A DNA stretch of 64,000 nucleotides from contig NZ_FLOB01000011.1 in assembly GCF_900089775.1 (NCBI RefSeq), forward strand, positions 45,923 to 109,922, given 5' to 3'. Below are positions 18,353 through 27,472 of this stretch, piece by piece. Each line of letters starts with the position of its first letter. Position 1 is the first letter of the stretch. The stretch is from Marinomonas spartinae (GTDB lineage Bacteria > Pseudomonadota > Gammaproteobacteria > Pseudomonadales > Marinomonadaceae). The position numbers and the translations under genes were made by a program. The notes below the pieces were generated by a model. That model searched no databases and was not told the DNA's origin. It was given only the letters and a program-made list of their open reading frames with translations.

Positions 18353-18695
18353 TCGCTTCTCCTATCACAACCTAAAAGACGGACTAACCACCTTCACATC
18401 AAGGTCATGTTGCGTTTGTTATCATTATTTTGAGCTAAGTCTGGAGCACCTTGGCTATTAAGAGCCTGTTTGGTCATAAGACCAAGCTACACATTAGGAG
18501 CTGTTTGCATACCATTCAAATAGAATATAGGTCACTTTATATACCATTTTTGGTATGTGGCACTGTCTACGATAGAAAACCAATGGGGTCTACATAAAAC
18601 AACGCTTTACCTAATGAGCTTTGAAAGGATATTTCGTATCATGTGGGCATACTTTTTCCGATCTGTTTTATTCTCCCATTTAGTAGAAGGACACT
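18353..18695. other. Divergent promoter region of the chvE operon and antiporter gene
   Basis: This 343-base gap holds the promoters of two divergent units. The clearest element is the perfect palindrome ATACCA-TTTT-TGGTAT at 18541-18556, with another ATACCA at 18510-18515 about 31 bases away. It is a good candidate operator for the sugar operon. No RNA gene or additional ORF with a credible ribosome site was seen. Confidence 0.5.
18541..18556. promoter_or_regulatory. Candidate operator upstream of chvE
   Basis: ATACCATTTTTGGTAT is a perfect 6-4-6 palindrome about 190 bases before the chvE start, and an extra half-site lies at 18510-18515. Dyads with ATACC/GGTAT arms are compatible with LysR-type sites, though the spacing is one base longer than the usual T-N11-A. 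The cognate regulator is not encoded next to the operon. Confidence 0.4.
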
Positions 18696-20279
18696 ATGGA
18701 ATTTACTTGGATTTTATTCGCTTTTGTCTGTGGTCTGGCCGTTAAAATGATTAACTTGCCACCCCTTATTGGTTTTTTGCTAGCAGGCTTTTTATTAAAT
18801 TATCTTGGTATGCAACCAAGCAGTATTTTAGACTCTCTCGCTAGTCTAGGTATTACCTTGATGCTGTTTAGCATTGGTTTAAAACTCCATGTAAAAGATT
18901 TATTAAAGCGCGAAGTCTGGGCCTCTACTCTGGCTCATATGGGGATATGGTCGATACTCTTTGCAGGCATCGCCCTGCTACTCGGCATTCTGAGTTTGCC
19001 TTACTTTCATATACTTGATTTCAAAACCGCCGCTTTGCTTGGATTCGCGCTTAGCTTCTCAAGCACCGTGTGTGTGATCAAACTACTAGAAGAAAGCAGC
19101 GAACTAAAAACACGTCACGGACAATTGTCCCTTGGCATTCTGGTCATGCAAGACATCGTCGCGGTGATCTTCTTAGTCGTAGCAACGGGAAAAATTCCCT
19201 CGATTTGGGCTCTGGGTTTATTTGGTTTGTTACTGATCCGTCCGCTTATCAACAAAATTGTCGACAAAGCGGGGCACGGCGAAATGCTCCCTTTAACAGG
19301 GCTGTTTCTTGCATTAGGCGGCTACGAACTCTTTTACCTAGTCGGCGTTAAAGGGGATTTAGGGGCGTTAATTATGGGGGTACTGCTCGCGTCACACCCT
19401 AAAGCCTCAGAAATGAATAAATCGTTGATGAATTTTAAAGACTTGTTTCTTATCGGCTTTTTCCTATCCATCGGCTTTACCGCGCTGCCGAGTTTAAGCA
19501 TGGTCGCCATGAGCTTGATTATTACCCTGATCATTCTCGCCAAGTTCGCCCTCTTTTTTGGCGTGTTTACCAAGCTAAAGTTACGCAGCCGAACCGCTTT
19601 CTTGTCGTCTGCCGTCCTATCTAACTACAGTGAATTTGGCTTAATTGTCGTGGCGCTCAGTGTGGCAAATGGCTGGCTAGCCAAGGAGTGGCTGGTGGTC
19701 TTGGCGCTTGCCGTGTCTTTCTCCTTTGTCATCACCAGCGTACTCTATCGAAACGTGCACCGAGTCTATCGTAAGAATAAGGAGATCATTCGTCGCTTTG
19801 AAAGTGCAGACTGCCTACCTGAGGATCGTTTCACGCAGCCTCCCAATGCCGAAATTCTGGTGGTCGGCTTAGGCCGTGTCGGACGCGGAGCCTTCGATTC
19901 GTTAAAAGGACTGGTGGGTGGAACGGTTGCAGGGATGGATGCGGATCGTAACCGAATTAATCAGATGCAAGACGCACAAGAAAATGTCTTCTATGGCGAT
20001 GGGGAAGACGCCGATTTATGGGAGCGTTTAGACACCTCGCATATTCACCTTGTTCTGCTTGCCCTACCAGCGGCAGAAGACACCACCAATGTCGCTATAC
20101 AGCTACGTAAAGCCAACTACACAGGGCAAATTGCCGCCATTGCCCGTTACCAAGATGAGCGAGAAATTCTCATAAACAGCGGCATCAATAACGTCTTCAA
20201 CTTCTACACAGAAGCGGGTACAGGTTTTGCGGAAGAAAGCTTGGCATTGATTCGGCCACCAGAAAACGCTACGGCGTAA
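18696..20279 (+). CDS. Monovalent cation:proton antiporter, CPA2 (KefB/YbaL-like) with TrkA-N domain
   Basis: The 527-residue inner-membrane protein has an N-terminal antiporter domain of about twelve helices (residues 1-380) and a C-terminal Rossmann-type TrkA-N/RCK domain. That domain begins near residue 387 with AEILVVGLGRVGRGAFD and ends with a nucleotide-responsive fold. It probably exchanges K+ or Na+ for protons and is gated by a nucleotide. The transport-domain motif GFALSFSSTVCVIKLLEE is typical of the KefB/YbaL group. AAGGA lies just before ATG. The gene stands alone and ends at a strong terminator. Confidence 0.88.
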   Translation: MEFTWILFAFVCGLAVKMINLPPLIGFLLAGFLLNYLGMQPSSILDSLASLGITLMLFSIGLKLHVKDLLKREVWASTLAHMGIWSILFAGIALLLGILSLPYFHILDFKTAALLGFALSFSSTVCVIKLLEESSELKTRHGQLSLGILVMQDIVAVIFLVVATGKIPSIWALGLFGLLLIRPLINKIVDKAGHGEMLPLTGLFLALGGYELFYLVGVKGDLGALIMGVLLASHPKASEMNKSLMNFKDLFLIGFFLSIGFTALPSLSMVAMSLIITLIILAKFALFFGVFTKLKLRSRTAFLSSAVLSNYSEFGLIVVALSVANGWLAKEWLVVLALAVSFSFVITSVLYRNVHRVYRKNKEIIRRFESADCLPEDRFTQPPNAEILVVGLGRVGRGAFDSLKGLVGGTVAGMDADRNRINQMQDAQENVFYGDGEDADLWERLDTSHIHLVLLALPAAEDTTNVAIQLRKANYTGQIAAIARYQDEREILINSGINNVFNFYTEAGTGFAEESLALIRPPENATA

Positions 20280-20321
20280 TGACGGGGTAACTAGCCTCTC
20301 AGGCTGTTTCTTTTAAGACTC

Positions 20322-20355
20322 AAAAGGCAGTATCTAAAAAGAAATACTGCCTTTT
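20322..20355. terminator. Bidirectional terminator after the antiporter gene
   Basis: AAAAGGCAGTAT at 20322-20333 pairs perfectly with ATACTGCCTTTT at 20344-20355 around a ten-base loop. The A and T tracts in the arms make it functional in either direction. It ends the antiporter transcript 43 bases after its stop. Confidence 0.85.
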
Positions 20356-20502
20356 ATCATAGCGGCTCTGTATGTTCTGAATAAGGCTTGATACCGCCGT
20401 TGGGGTGTTAAACTTGCACGCCGCGACATAATGATGAATGATACCAGCTGAACATAAAGCATTTTATCTTTTCAAACACATTATCTTCTATTTCGAGCGA
20501 CG

Positions 20503-21357
20503 ATGACGACGCCTTTATATGATCACGTTTCATTTGAAGCTTCAGGCATTAGCCTGTGGTCTCATCTCGACTCGCCATTGACAGAAGAGATGATTCAGAA
20601 ACTGTTAAAACCCCATACCAGCACCAACTATTTTCTGATGTTCGTCAATCACGGCCTTGTTCATTATTGCGTGGATTTAAAAAATATCACGGTATCTGCA
20701 GGGCAAGTGCTATTCATCAAACCAGGACAAATCCGCATTCCCCCAAGCAGTAAAAACAAGGCCGAATACTACAAAGTTATTTTCAATGAAGAAATCTATG
20801 GCCTATTACCTAGCCCTTGCCGTTTTTGGTTGGATCCGCTGAATGAGCAAAAGGTGGCTATGTCAACGCAGGCATGGCAACGAATGAATGATGCATTAAT
20901 GCTCTTGCGCACTGCTATCCAAACAGCAGCGACCTTAACTATCAGAATGGCGTATTTAAATTCGGTGTTACAGGAATTAGAGCATGCTTATTTTTCTAAC
21001 GTTGAAAAGGAACCCAAGAAACGACAGGTTCAATCATTCCTTCAGTTCCAAACCCTGATTAAAAACGAGTTCATCGCACAACCTGCCATTTCTGAAATAG
21101 CAAAGACCCTTGCACTGAGTGATACCAGCCTATATCAGCTGGTAAAAGAATGGGCTGGAGTATCACCGAAAGAATACCTTAATCGTCGAGTTGTTTTAGA
21201 AGCTCAACGTCTACTGATTTACTCTAATCTATCGGTAAAAGAGCTAGCGGTACGGCTAGGCTTTGCCGATGAAAACTACCTGTCTCGTTTTTTCCGTAAG
21301 CAAACAGGGCAATCGATTACAGACTTTTTAGTGAAATTTAACGATATGTCTAGCTAG
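20503..21357 (+). CDS. AraC-family transcriptional regulator
   Basis: The 284-residue product has an N-terminal cupin-like sensing part (about residues 1-150, with VSAGQVLFIKPGQIRIP) and a C-terminal double helix-turn-helix of the AraC type. That domain is in the last 100 residues, ending in LAVRLGFADENYLSRFFRKQ and TGQSITDFL. Its target is likely the SDR oxidoreductase gene that follows after 78 bases on the same strand. The effector is unknown. The ribosome site before ATG is weak. Confidence 0.88.
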   Translation: MTTPLYDHVSFEASGISLWSHLDSPLTEEMIQKLLKPHTSTNYFLMFVNHGLVHYCVDLKNITVSAGQVLFIKPGQIRIPPSSKNKAEYYKVIFNEEIYGLLPSPCRFWLDPLNEQKVAMSTQAWQRMNDALMLLRTAIQTAATLTIRMAYLNSVLQELEHAYFSNVEKEPKKRQVQSFLQFQTLIKNEFIAQPAISEIAKTLALSDTSLYQLVKEWAGVSPKEYLNRRVVLEAQRLLIYSNLSVKELAVRLGFADENYLSRFFRKQTGQSITDFLVKFNDMSS

Positions 21358-21435
21358 CACAATGATCTGTCTCTGTGTCATGTCCGCCCGTTTTTCTACA
21401 CTACCTCTATACACAATGTATCAAGAGGTGTCGTA

Positions 21436-22170
21436 ATGAAGAGGGTATTAATCACTGGCGCAAATCAGGGAATAGGGTTGGCAACAGCGAAGCATTTGGC
21501 TCATCAAGGATATTATGTTTACTTGGCATGCCGTAACCCAGATGCCGGAGCATTTGCCGTTGAAACGCTAAAATCGGAAGGGATTGAAAATGCCTCCTGT
21601 GTCCTATTAGACGTTACCGATCAGGCATCAATTGATTTAGCGGTAGAAGAGGTGCTAAAGCAGTCAAATAGCCTAGATGCGCTCATCAATAACGCGGGTA
21701 TTCTGGGTAACGTCAACTCAGATGGAAGCGTCTCCATTGAAGAAATTAAACGCGTTTTTGAAACCAATGTTTTTGGCGTGATAAGCGTCACACGTGCTTT
21801 TCTTCCCTTGTTGCTACAGTCTGAGGCGCCACGTATTGTCCATATTAGCAGTGGACTTGGATCACTTACGAATCAAAGCGACCCAGACTGGTTGTTTGCT
21901 CAATACAAAAGTGAGGCTTACTTTCCCTCTAAAACAGCCCTTAATGCTTATTGTGTGGCACTCGCCGCCAAACTTAAATCAACGAGGTGTAAAGTTAACC
22001 TTGTTGATCCAGGCTTTGTCAAAACCGCCTTTAATGGCTTTCAGGGATTACATGACCCAGCTAAGGCCGCGAAATTTATAAGCTATGCAGCAACGCTTCC
22101 CGAAGATGGTCCAACGGGTTGCTTCCTCTCAGAGTCAGAAGGATCATCAAATGGCATAATGCCTTGGTAA
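21436..22170 (+). CDS. SDR-family NADP-dependent oxidoreductase (carbonyl-reductase-like)
   Basis: The 244-residue product has the cofactor motif TGANQGIG at residue 7, a basic residue after strand 2 (ACRNP) favouring NADPH, NNAG at mid-length, catalytic Ser in VHISSGLGS and the YFPSK active site. The arrangement resembles plant and bacterial carbonyl reductases that act on aldehydes or quinones. AGAGGTG precedes ATG. It follows the AraC gene, which probably regulates it, and ends at a strong terminator shared with the convergent DUF gene pair. Confidence 0.85.
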   Translation: MKRVLITGANQGIGLATAKHLAHQGYYVYLACRNPDAGAFAVETLKSEGIENASCVLLDVTDQASIDLAVEEVLKQSNSLDALINNAGILGNVNSDGSVSIEEIKRVFETNVFGVISVTRAFLPLLLQSEAPRIVHISSGLGSLTNQSDPDWLFAQYKSEAYFPSKTALNAYCVALAAKLKSTRCKVNLVDPGFVKTAFNGFQGLHDPAKAAKFISYAATLPEDGPTGCFLSESEGSSNGIMPW

Positions 22171-22222
22171 ACCCCACCCAATCAGACGCTATCAGCGCGG
22201 CTTAAAAATAAAAAAATGCCAT

Positions 22223-22260
22223 AAAAAACACGGAATCATTCACATGACACCGTGTTTTTT
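22223..22260. terminator. Bidirectional terminator between convergent genes
   Basis: AAAAAACACGG at 22223-22233 pairs perfectly with CCGTGTTTTTT at 22250-22260 around a 16-base loop. It ends the SDR transcript on the plus strand and the DUF6435-type gene on the minus strand. Confidence 0.85.
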
Positions 22261-22271
22261 ATTCCATCTAG

Positions 22272-22442
22272 TTACGCTGATTTCGCCTCATCTATCTTGG
22301 CTTTTACGGCTTCCGCCTGTTCAGTGAGTTCTGAATAACGTTTGATGTCGCCGCCACGTTGGGCTTGCATGGCTTTTTCCAACAATACGCCATACTCTTT
22401 ATCGAGTTTTTTGATGGGGTTGAACTTGAGAAAAGAAAACAT
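22272..22442 (-). CDS. Small DUF6435-like protein
   Basis: The 56-residue product (starts MFSFLKFNPIKKLDKEYG) is mostly helical and charged, with a probable coiled coil (LLEKAMQAQRGGDIKRYSEL). It matches what I recall of the DUF6435/Lacal_2735-like small proteins of gammaproteobacteria, whose function is unknown. ATG at 22442 follows AAAGGG. A longer frame from 22481 adds thirteen residues without a ribosome site. It lies 39 bases after the DUF1289 gene and is probably in the same transcript. Confidence 0.7.
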   Translation of the reverse strand: MFSFLKFNPIKKLDKEYGVLLEKAMQAQRGGDIKRYSELTEQAEAVKAKIDEAKSA

Positions 22443-22481
22443 ACTTGGCCCTTTTATCATGTGTGTCGAGTTCATACGCAC

Positions 22482-22694
22482 CTAAAGGGTTTTTAGATGT
22501 TTTAATTTGTTTGCATCAAACTCTAAAATGGGTTGGTGTTGTTTGCGATTCTCTGCTCTTTCAAGAATGCGCAACTTATTCACTTCATCTACAGTATGCC
22601 AATCTAAAATATCCTGTAAGGACCGATGGCAACCAATACAAATATCGTCTGCGTTCAAGCAGCATTGCCGGATACAAGGTGTTTGGATCGTCAT
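22482..22694 (-). CDS. DUF1289-family small Cys-rich protein
   Basis: The 70-residue product has the family pattern PCIRQCCLNADDICIGCHRS in its first 26 residues, with five cysteines and one histidine likely to bind zinc or an Fe-S cluster. A WHTVDEVNK segment follows, as usual in DUF1289 proteins. Function is unknown. The start is 158 bases from the divergent ABC importer operon. Confidence 0.85.
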   Translation of the reverse strand: MTIQTPCIRQCCLNADDICIGCHRSLQDILDWHTVDEVNKLRILERAENRKQHQPILEFDANKLKHLKTL

Positions 22695-22789
22695 AAAAAA
22701 TCATCCCTAATTTTAAAATACAGCACAAATAAGTTATCCCATCAATAGTGACACATGATCAAAAAATAAACAAAAAAAATCCCCATAAT

Positions 22790-22823
22790 AAAACATCTAA
22801 CTGTCATAAATGCTCTCTAGAAT
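22790..22823 (+). promoter_or_regulatory. Pho-box-like site and -10 before the Ugp-type operon
   Basis: Positions 22790-22807 match 13 of 18 bases of the PhoB consensus, with a perfect second heptamer CTGTCAT. A TAGAAT hexamer at 22818-22823 follows after ten bases. This is the spacing in PhoB-activated promoters, where the Pho box replaces the -35 element. The first heptamer is weak (only CAT conserved), so the call is tentative. Confidence 0.45.
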
Positions 22824-22852
22824 GTGGCCAAACAAAGTTGTAGGCAGGTTGT

Positions 22853-23737
22853 ATGCTGAGCGTTAATAATAAAATGAAACAGTATTGGCAGTTGTTGTTT
22901 TTCCTTTCTCCCTTGTTGCTGCCTTTGCTTTTATTCTGGGTATTGCCTTTTATTTGCAGCATCTACATCAGTTTTACGGACTGGGATTACATCTCTCCCA
23001 CCTACGATTGGGTGGGGATGGATAACTACCGTTATATGCTTGATGATAGCCAATTCCTACAAGCCCTTAATAATACCCTTGTCTTTTCATTAGCCGTGGT
23101 GATTCCCACCGTCGCCATCGGTTTAGGGTTTGCTCTGCTTTTGCAAAAGCGCTTCGCGGGCAGCAGTTTCTTTCGTGCTATTATTTTTTCACCTTGGATC
23201 ACACCCACCGTGGCGGTTTCCATTGTTTGGTCTTGGGTATTTGATAGCAAACATGGCCTTGCTAATGAACTACTAGGGCTAATAGGTGTTCCTTCTGTGA
23301 GTTGGTTTGAACACGGCAATACGGCCATGTTTGTTGTGGTATTGGTGACCATCTGGCAAGCCGTTGGCTGGACCATGCTGTTTTTTATCAGCGCCCTTAA
23401 CAAGATTCCTTCAAGCATTTATGAAGCCTCGTTAATCGACGGTTGCTCTGCTTGGACACGCTTTCTAAAAATCACGCTCCCTCTTGTCTCACCAACTACT
23501 TTTTTCCTATTAATCGTCAATATTATCAATGCCATACAAGCCTTTGACCAATTTCAAATATTAACCCAAGGCGGGCCTGGTGGTGAAACGAGAACCCTAC
23601 TTTACTGGTTCTATCAGTTGGCTTTCCAACAATATGACATGGGATCAGCCACGGCCACAGCGGTCATCATCTTCCTTATTACTGCTTTCTTAACCTCTCT
23701 GAACGTCTGGATTGGTAAGCGTTGGGTTTATTATTAA
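22853..23737 (+). CDS. ABC importer permease, UgpA/MalF type
   Basis: This inner-membrane subunit belongs to a CUT1-family importer. The 294-residue product has six hydrophobic segments and the cytoplasmic coupling loop EASLIDGCSAWTRFLKITLP (EAA motif) near residue 193, which contacts the ATPase. It is the first gene of a five-gene operon with the second permease, a UgpB-like binding protein, a PHP-fold hydrolase and the ATPase. Order and types match glycerol-3-phosphate (ugp) systems. The start has a modest AGG ribosome site. Confidence 0.88.
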   Translation: MLSVNNKMKQYWQLLFFLSPLLLPLLLFWVLPFICSIYISFTDWDYISPTYDWVGMDNYRYMLDDSQFLQALNNTLVFSLAVVIPTVAIGLGFALLLQKRFAGSSFFRAIIFSPWITPTVAVSIVWSWVFDSKHGLANELLGLIGVPSVSWFEHGNTAMFVVVLVTIWQAVGWTMLFFISALNKIPSSIYEASLIDGCSAWTRFLKITLPLVSPTTFFLLIVNIINAIQAFDQFQILTQGGPGGETRTLLYWFYQLAFQQYDMGSATATAVIIFLITAFLTSLNVWIGKRWVYY

Positions 23738-23748
23738 AGGGCATTCTT

Positions 23749-24642
23749 GTGACAACATCGATTCAAGCAAACACTCAACAGGTTCATTTAAGCCACAAAA
23801 CACCTTGGCTGACACTAAAGCACGTCCAACAAGCCGCAAAGTACCTATTCCTGTCGGCCTGCGGCCTTTTTATGGTGTTTCCTTTTCTGTGGATGTTTTT
23901 TGGCTCACTCAAGACCAATGATGAGATTTTTTCCAATCCTCTCGAACTGCTCCCCCAACATTTTCATTGGTACAACTTTGTTGAAACCATGCAAAGTGCT
24001 CCTTTTGGCTTGTATATTTTTAACAGTTTCGAGGTCGCGCTCTTTACCACTTTATTGGTATTAGCCAATTCCTCGTTGTTTGCCTACGCCCTAACGCGAT
24101 TTACCTTCCGTGGTAAAACCGCCATGTTTAGCTTAGTGATGGCCAGCTATATGCTGCCTGCGGCGGTCACCTATGTGCCGTCTTACATTGTGCTCGCTAA
24201 ACTGGGTTTATTGGACACCCATGCTGGGTTAATACTCTCAAACGCTGCCAGTGTTTTCGGCGTGTTCTATCTTCGTCAGGTGTTTCTTAAAATCCACCCA
24301 TCGCTAATCGAAGCGGCTCGGATCGATGGTGCGAGCGAGTTGAAAATCCTCTGGGCCATTGTCCTTCCCCAGTGCAAAGCGGCGCTAACGACCTTAGGTC
24401 TGATCACTTTTATCACCAATTACAATAGTTATATGTGGCCCAGTTTGGTCATCAATACTGCGGATAAGAACCTCATCGCGACAGGAATACGCCAATTTTT
24501 TATTGCGCAAGGGAACTACGGGTTGAACTGGTCTCATATCATGGCGGCAAGCACCATCGCCGTTGTTCCACTGCTGATTCTGTTCATGATCAGCCAAAAA
24601 ATCATCCTGTCTGGCATCGCCGATAATGGCATTAAAGAGTGA
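23749..24642 (+). CDS. ABC importer permease, UgpE/MalG type
   Basis: This is the second CUT1 permease, 297 residues with six hydrophobic segments and the coupling loop EAARIDGASELKILWAIVLP. The start is taken as GTG at 23749, six bases after AAAGGG, directly after the first permease's stop. A TTG at 23722 would overlap that gene and has no ribosome site. It forms the heterodimeric pore with the preceding gene product. Its stop lies five bases before the chosen start of the binding-protein gene. Confidence 0.87.
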   Translation: MTTSIQANTQQVHLSHKTPWLTLKHVQQAAKYLFLSACGLFMVFPFLWMFFGSLKTNDEIFSNPLELLPQHFHWYNFVETMQSAPFGLYIFNSFEVALFTTLLVLANSSLFAYALTRFTFRGKTAMFSLVMASYMLPAAVTYVPSYIVLAKLGLLDTHAGLILSNAASVFGVFYLRQVFLKIHPSLIEAARIDGASELKILWAIVLPQCKAALTTLGLITFITNYNSYMWPSLVINTADKNLIATGIRQFFIAQGNYGLNWSHIMAASTIAVVPLLILFMISQKIILSGIADNGIKE

Positions 24643-24647
24643 CTTTT

Positions 24648-25934
24648 ATGATTCGAAATACAGTAACTTGGATTGGCTCCGCGTTGATCGCCTCATCGTT
24701 ATTAGTAAGCCAAATGGCACAAGCCAAAACAACGGTCGAATTTTGGTATTCTGGCGGCACCAAACCACAAATCATGATGAAAAAATTGATCAAAGAGTTT
24801 AACCAAAGCCAAGATCAATACACTATTGTTCCGTCTCTACAGGGCAATTACACGGAGACCTATCAAAAACTGCAAGCGGGGCTGGCTTCTGGTACCGCAC
24901 CAGCCTTGACGCTATTACGTGGCGACCGTGCCAAAATCATGAACGATCGTCATTTGGTCGAAGATTTGCGCCCATTAATGACGCCGTCTTTTCACTGGGA
25001 TGATTTTTTGGGCGCCTTTCGTAAGCAGGTAACAGACAAAGACGGCATGATCTTTGGCTTACCCGCTTACGGCACCACACAAATTTTGTACTACAACAAA
25101 CACATCTTAGCCAAATATGGCTTCACTAAAAAAGACCTATCAACCTGGCAAAGTCTGGCGAAAGTTGCTAAAGCCGTCACACAAAAAAACAGCGATGGCC
25201 AAGTGACCTTCTACGGCTGGGAGCCGATGTGGGGCGCGGGTAACCTCATGGATGCGGCTTATTCCAATGGGGGTCGTGTGATTAGTAAAGATGGTAAAAA
25301 AATCCTTTTCGACTCTCCGCAATGGATTACCGTATGGGACAGTTTCCGAAAATGGATACATAAAGACCACATCATGCGCATCCATAGCGGCGGTCAAGGT
25401 TGGGAATATTGGTATAAAACCATTGATGATGTGATGAAAGACAGAGCATTAGGATACACTGGGTCATCGGGGGACCAAGGGGATTTGAACTTCAACAAAC
25501 TGGCGGCAACCATTCAACCTGGTTGGGGCAATCACCCTGCGGCACCAGAAGCCAGTGCATTAGTATTACAAATTCCCAAGGGGACCAGTAAAGCCAAAGC
25601 CAAAGGGGCTTTCGCCTTTATGACCTTTTATACCGATGCCAAAAACACCGCTGCTTGGTCTATGTACACTGGCTATATTCCCGTTCGCAAAAGCGCAGAA
25701 AAAGATGCCGATTACCAAGCGTTTGTGAAAGATCATCCCCAAGCTTTGGTACCGTTAGAGCAAACGAAATTGGCCACTCCTCTCTTTACCGATCCAACCA
25801 AGGGTAAAATTATAGATGCACTGAGAATCGCGGCCGATCAAGTGGAGGTACAAAATATTCCTGCGGCAACCGCACTCAAACAAGCGGCTAGAACAGCACA
25901 ACGGGCTTTAGATCGTGCTAATCGCCAACATTAG
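24648..25934 (+). CDS. Periplasmic solute-binding protein, UgpB-like
   Basis: This is the periplasmic receptor of the importer. The 428-residue precursor has a signal peptide ending near MAQA-KTTVEFW. The mature protein is of the extracellular-solute-binding family 1, with TVEFWYSGGTKPQ, LTLLRGDRAKIMND and an aromatic-rich ligand cleft (YGWEPMWGAGN, WGNHPAAPEASALVL). These resemble UgpB-type receptors for glycerol-3-phosphate and its diesters. The exact ligand is not certain. ATG at 24648 is chosen over GTG at 24639 because of the AAGAG nine bases upstream. Confidence 0.85.
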   Translation: MIRNTVTWIGSALIASSLLVSQMAQAKTTVEFWYSGGTKPQIMMKKLIKEFNQSQDQYTIVPSLQGNYTETYQKLQAGLASGTAPALTLLRGDRAKIMNDRHLVEDLRPLMTPSFHWDDFLGAFRKQVTDKDGMIFGLPAYGTTQILYYNKHILAKYGFTKKDLSTWQSLAKVAKAVTQKNSDGQVTFYGWEPMWGAGNLMDAAYSNGGRVISKDGKKILFDSPQWITVWDSFRKWIHKDHIMRIHSGGQGWEYWYKTIDDVMKDRALGYTGSSGDQGDLNFNKLAATIQPGWGNHPAAPEASALVLQIPKGTSKAKAKGAFAFMTFYTDAKNTAAWSMYTGYIPVRKSAEKDADYQAFVKDHPQALVPLEQTKLATPLFTDPTKGKIIDALRIAADQVEVQNIPAATALKQAARTAQRALDRANRQH

Positions 25935-25942
25935 TCGTATCA

Positions 25943-25961
25943 GGCAGGCCTCTGGCCTGCC
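25943..25961 (+). promoter_or_regulatory. Hairpin between binding-protein and PHP genes
   Basis: GGCAGGCC-TCT-GGCCTGCC is a perfect 8-base-pair GC-rich stem with a three-base loop, starting nine bases after the binding-protein stop. Without a T-run it should stabilise the upstream message and reduce downstream expression rather than end transcription. Confidence 0.65.
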
Positions 25962-25980
25962 GATTCTCGGGAGATAAATT

Positions 25981-27417
25981 ATGCTGCAATTCTCTGATGA
26001 CGTTAGTTTCGGACGTCACACGCAAACCTTCACCGTCGCTGACCCCATCTCGACACTCACCATTGAAGGCTCGACCGTTAAACGCGGCTTTCTTTACCTA
26101 TTGGTTATTGATCCCAATGGGGCATTACGGGCCAATATTTTATTAGAAAAAAGACGCAAACGATTGGCCATGAGCGAGGCACAAGCGAGTGTCGGGGCGA
26201 TTAAAGGCGAATTACCAACGGGCACTTGGCGTTTAGAGTTTGTTAACGTAGAAGGCGAGTTCCGACAACTTAAACCTATGCAATACAGCCTAGACATCAC
26301 TTTTGATCGACCAATAGACAATGCCTTTGTTGGTGTCGAATCGCTCAAGGGCGACCAACACATTCACTTCGATATGCAACGTAGCTTGTCGTCTGAATCT
26401 CGTTGGTATCGAGGCGACTTACATGCTCACACCAACTTGTCTGATGGACAAAATCCTTTAGAGGACGTTCTGCCCATCGCCAAGTCTCAAAAACTCGATG
26501 TTCTCTTTATCACTGAGCACAACATGTGCCATGGTCAATTACCCGAAGACCCAGACTGTCTTATTTTACCAGCGATGGAAGTCACCACAGATTTAGGGCA
26601 CTGCAATATTCATGGCCCAGCCAGAACCTTGAATATGTTGGGTTCTGACATCACCAGTCAAACCTTATTAGATCAAGCCATTGCCATCAAAGAACAACGG
26701 GGCAACTTAAGCATCAACCACCCAATGATGCTGCCCTGGCACTGGCATTACGACCGTCTCCCTTTAAGGGCGATTACCTCCTTGGAAATATGTTGTGACC
26801 CCACTTGGTCCACCTCCCCTCAAGCTACAGAAAAAGCCTTGGCGTTATTAACCCTCCTATGGAATGCAGGGCATCGTGTGACCGCCGTTGGCGGCAGCGA
26901 CAGCCACCTCACGCCAGAACAACGTAACCCCAAAGCGACTGAGCCTTCTATCTATGGTGATCCATCGACCTATGTTTGGGCAAATACCTTAAATGGCGAA
27001 GCTATTTTGTCTGGTATTCAGGCTGGGCACGTGTATTTTGAACGCACCTGCAAACTGCATGTCGCCATCAACCAAGGTAACGTGCTCCCCGGTGATGATG
27101 TGGGTGATGGGACGGTGACTTGGCAAATTTCTGTCGATAACCAAGACCATGAGTTTTATGGCCAATGGATTGCTGATGGAGACCTCATCGCAGAGCATGA
27201 CCTCACAAATGAGGCGCAAAACATCCAAGTGTCCATGGAAGATTATGCTTGGGTACGAGTAGACATTCGTCGTCGAAACCGAGAGAAACATGACGGGCAA
27301 GGCGACATTGATGGCGTCATCAATGCCGTTTACAACGGTAACCGTCCCTGTTTCCACCAGCCGACGGCCTCTTACTGGTCCGATCTCAACCTAGCGAACA
27401 CCATTAGTCTGTTTTAG
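25981..27417 (+). CDS. PHP-domain metallohydrolase, CehA/McbA-like
   Basis: The 478-residue product has an N-terminal beta-rich region (residues 1-140) and a PHP phosphoesterase domain. Metal-binding motifs are visible: GDLHAHTNLSDG near residue 145, FITEHN near 177, INHPMMLPWHWH near 245 and GGSDSHLTP near 305. No signal peptide is seen, so it should act in the cytoplasm on the imported compound. PHP enzymes of this branch cleave phosphoesters and some esters or carbamates. Placement inside a Ugp-type operon suggests it cleaves an imported phosphodiester, as UgpQ does elsewhere. GGGAG precedes ATG. Confidence 0.8.
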   Translation: MLQFSDDVSFGRHTQTFTVADPISTLTIEGSTVKRGFLYLLVIDPNGALRANILLEKRRKRLAMSEAQASVGAIKGELPTGTWRLEFVNVEGEFRQLKPMQYSLDITFDRPIDNAFVGVESLKGDQHIHFDMQRSLSSESRWYRGDLHAHTNLSDGQNPLEDVLPIAKSQKLDVLFITEHNMCHGQLPEDPDCLILPAMEVTTDLGHCNIHGPARTLNMLGSDITSQTLLDQAIAIKEQRGNLSINHPMMLPWHWHYDRLPLRAITSLEICCDPTWSTSPQATEKALALLTLLWNAGHRVTAVGGSDSHLTPEQRNPKATEPSIYGDPSTYVWANTLNGEAILSGIQAGHVYFERTCKLHVAINQGNVLPGDDVGDGTVTWQISVDNQDHEFYGQWIADGDLIAEHDLTNEAQNIQVSMEDYAWVRVDIRRRNREKHDGQGDIDGVINAVYNGNRPCFHQPTASYWSDLNLANTISLF

Positions 27418-27472
27418 ATGTCTGAGATAAACAACATCCTATTTTGGTCTTAATCGTACACGGGAAATTGAC

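Noticed and set aside
18557..18745. 62-codon plus-strand frame before the antiporter gene
   Set aside because: It overlaps the start of the antiporter in another frame and has no ribosome site or recognisable sequence.
22801..22818. Pho box placed at 22801-22818
   Set aside because: The second heptamer in this register does not match the consensus and would overlap the -10 element. The register 22790-22807 fits spacing and sequence better.
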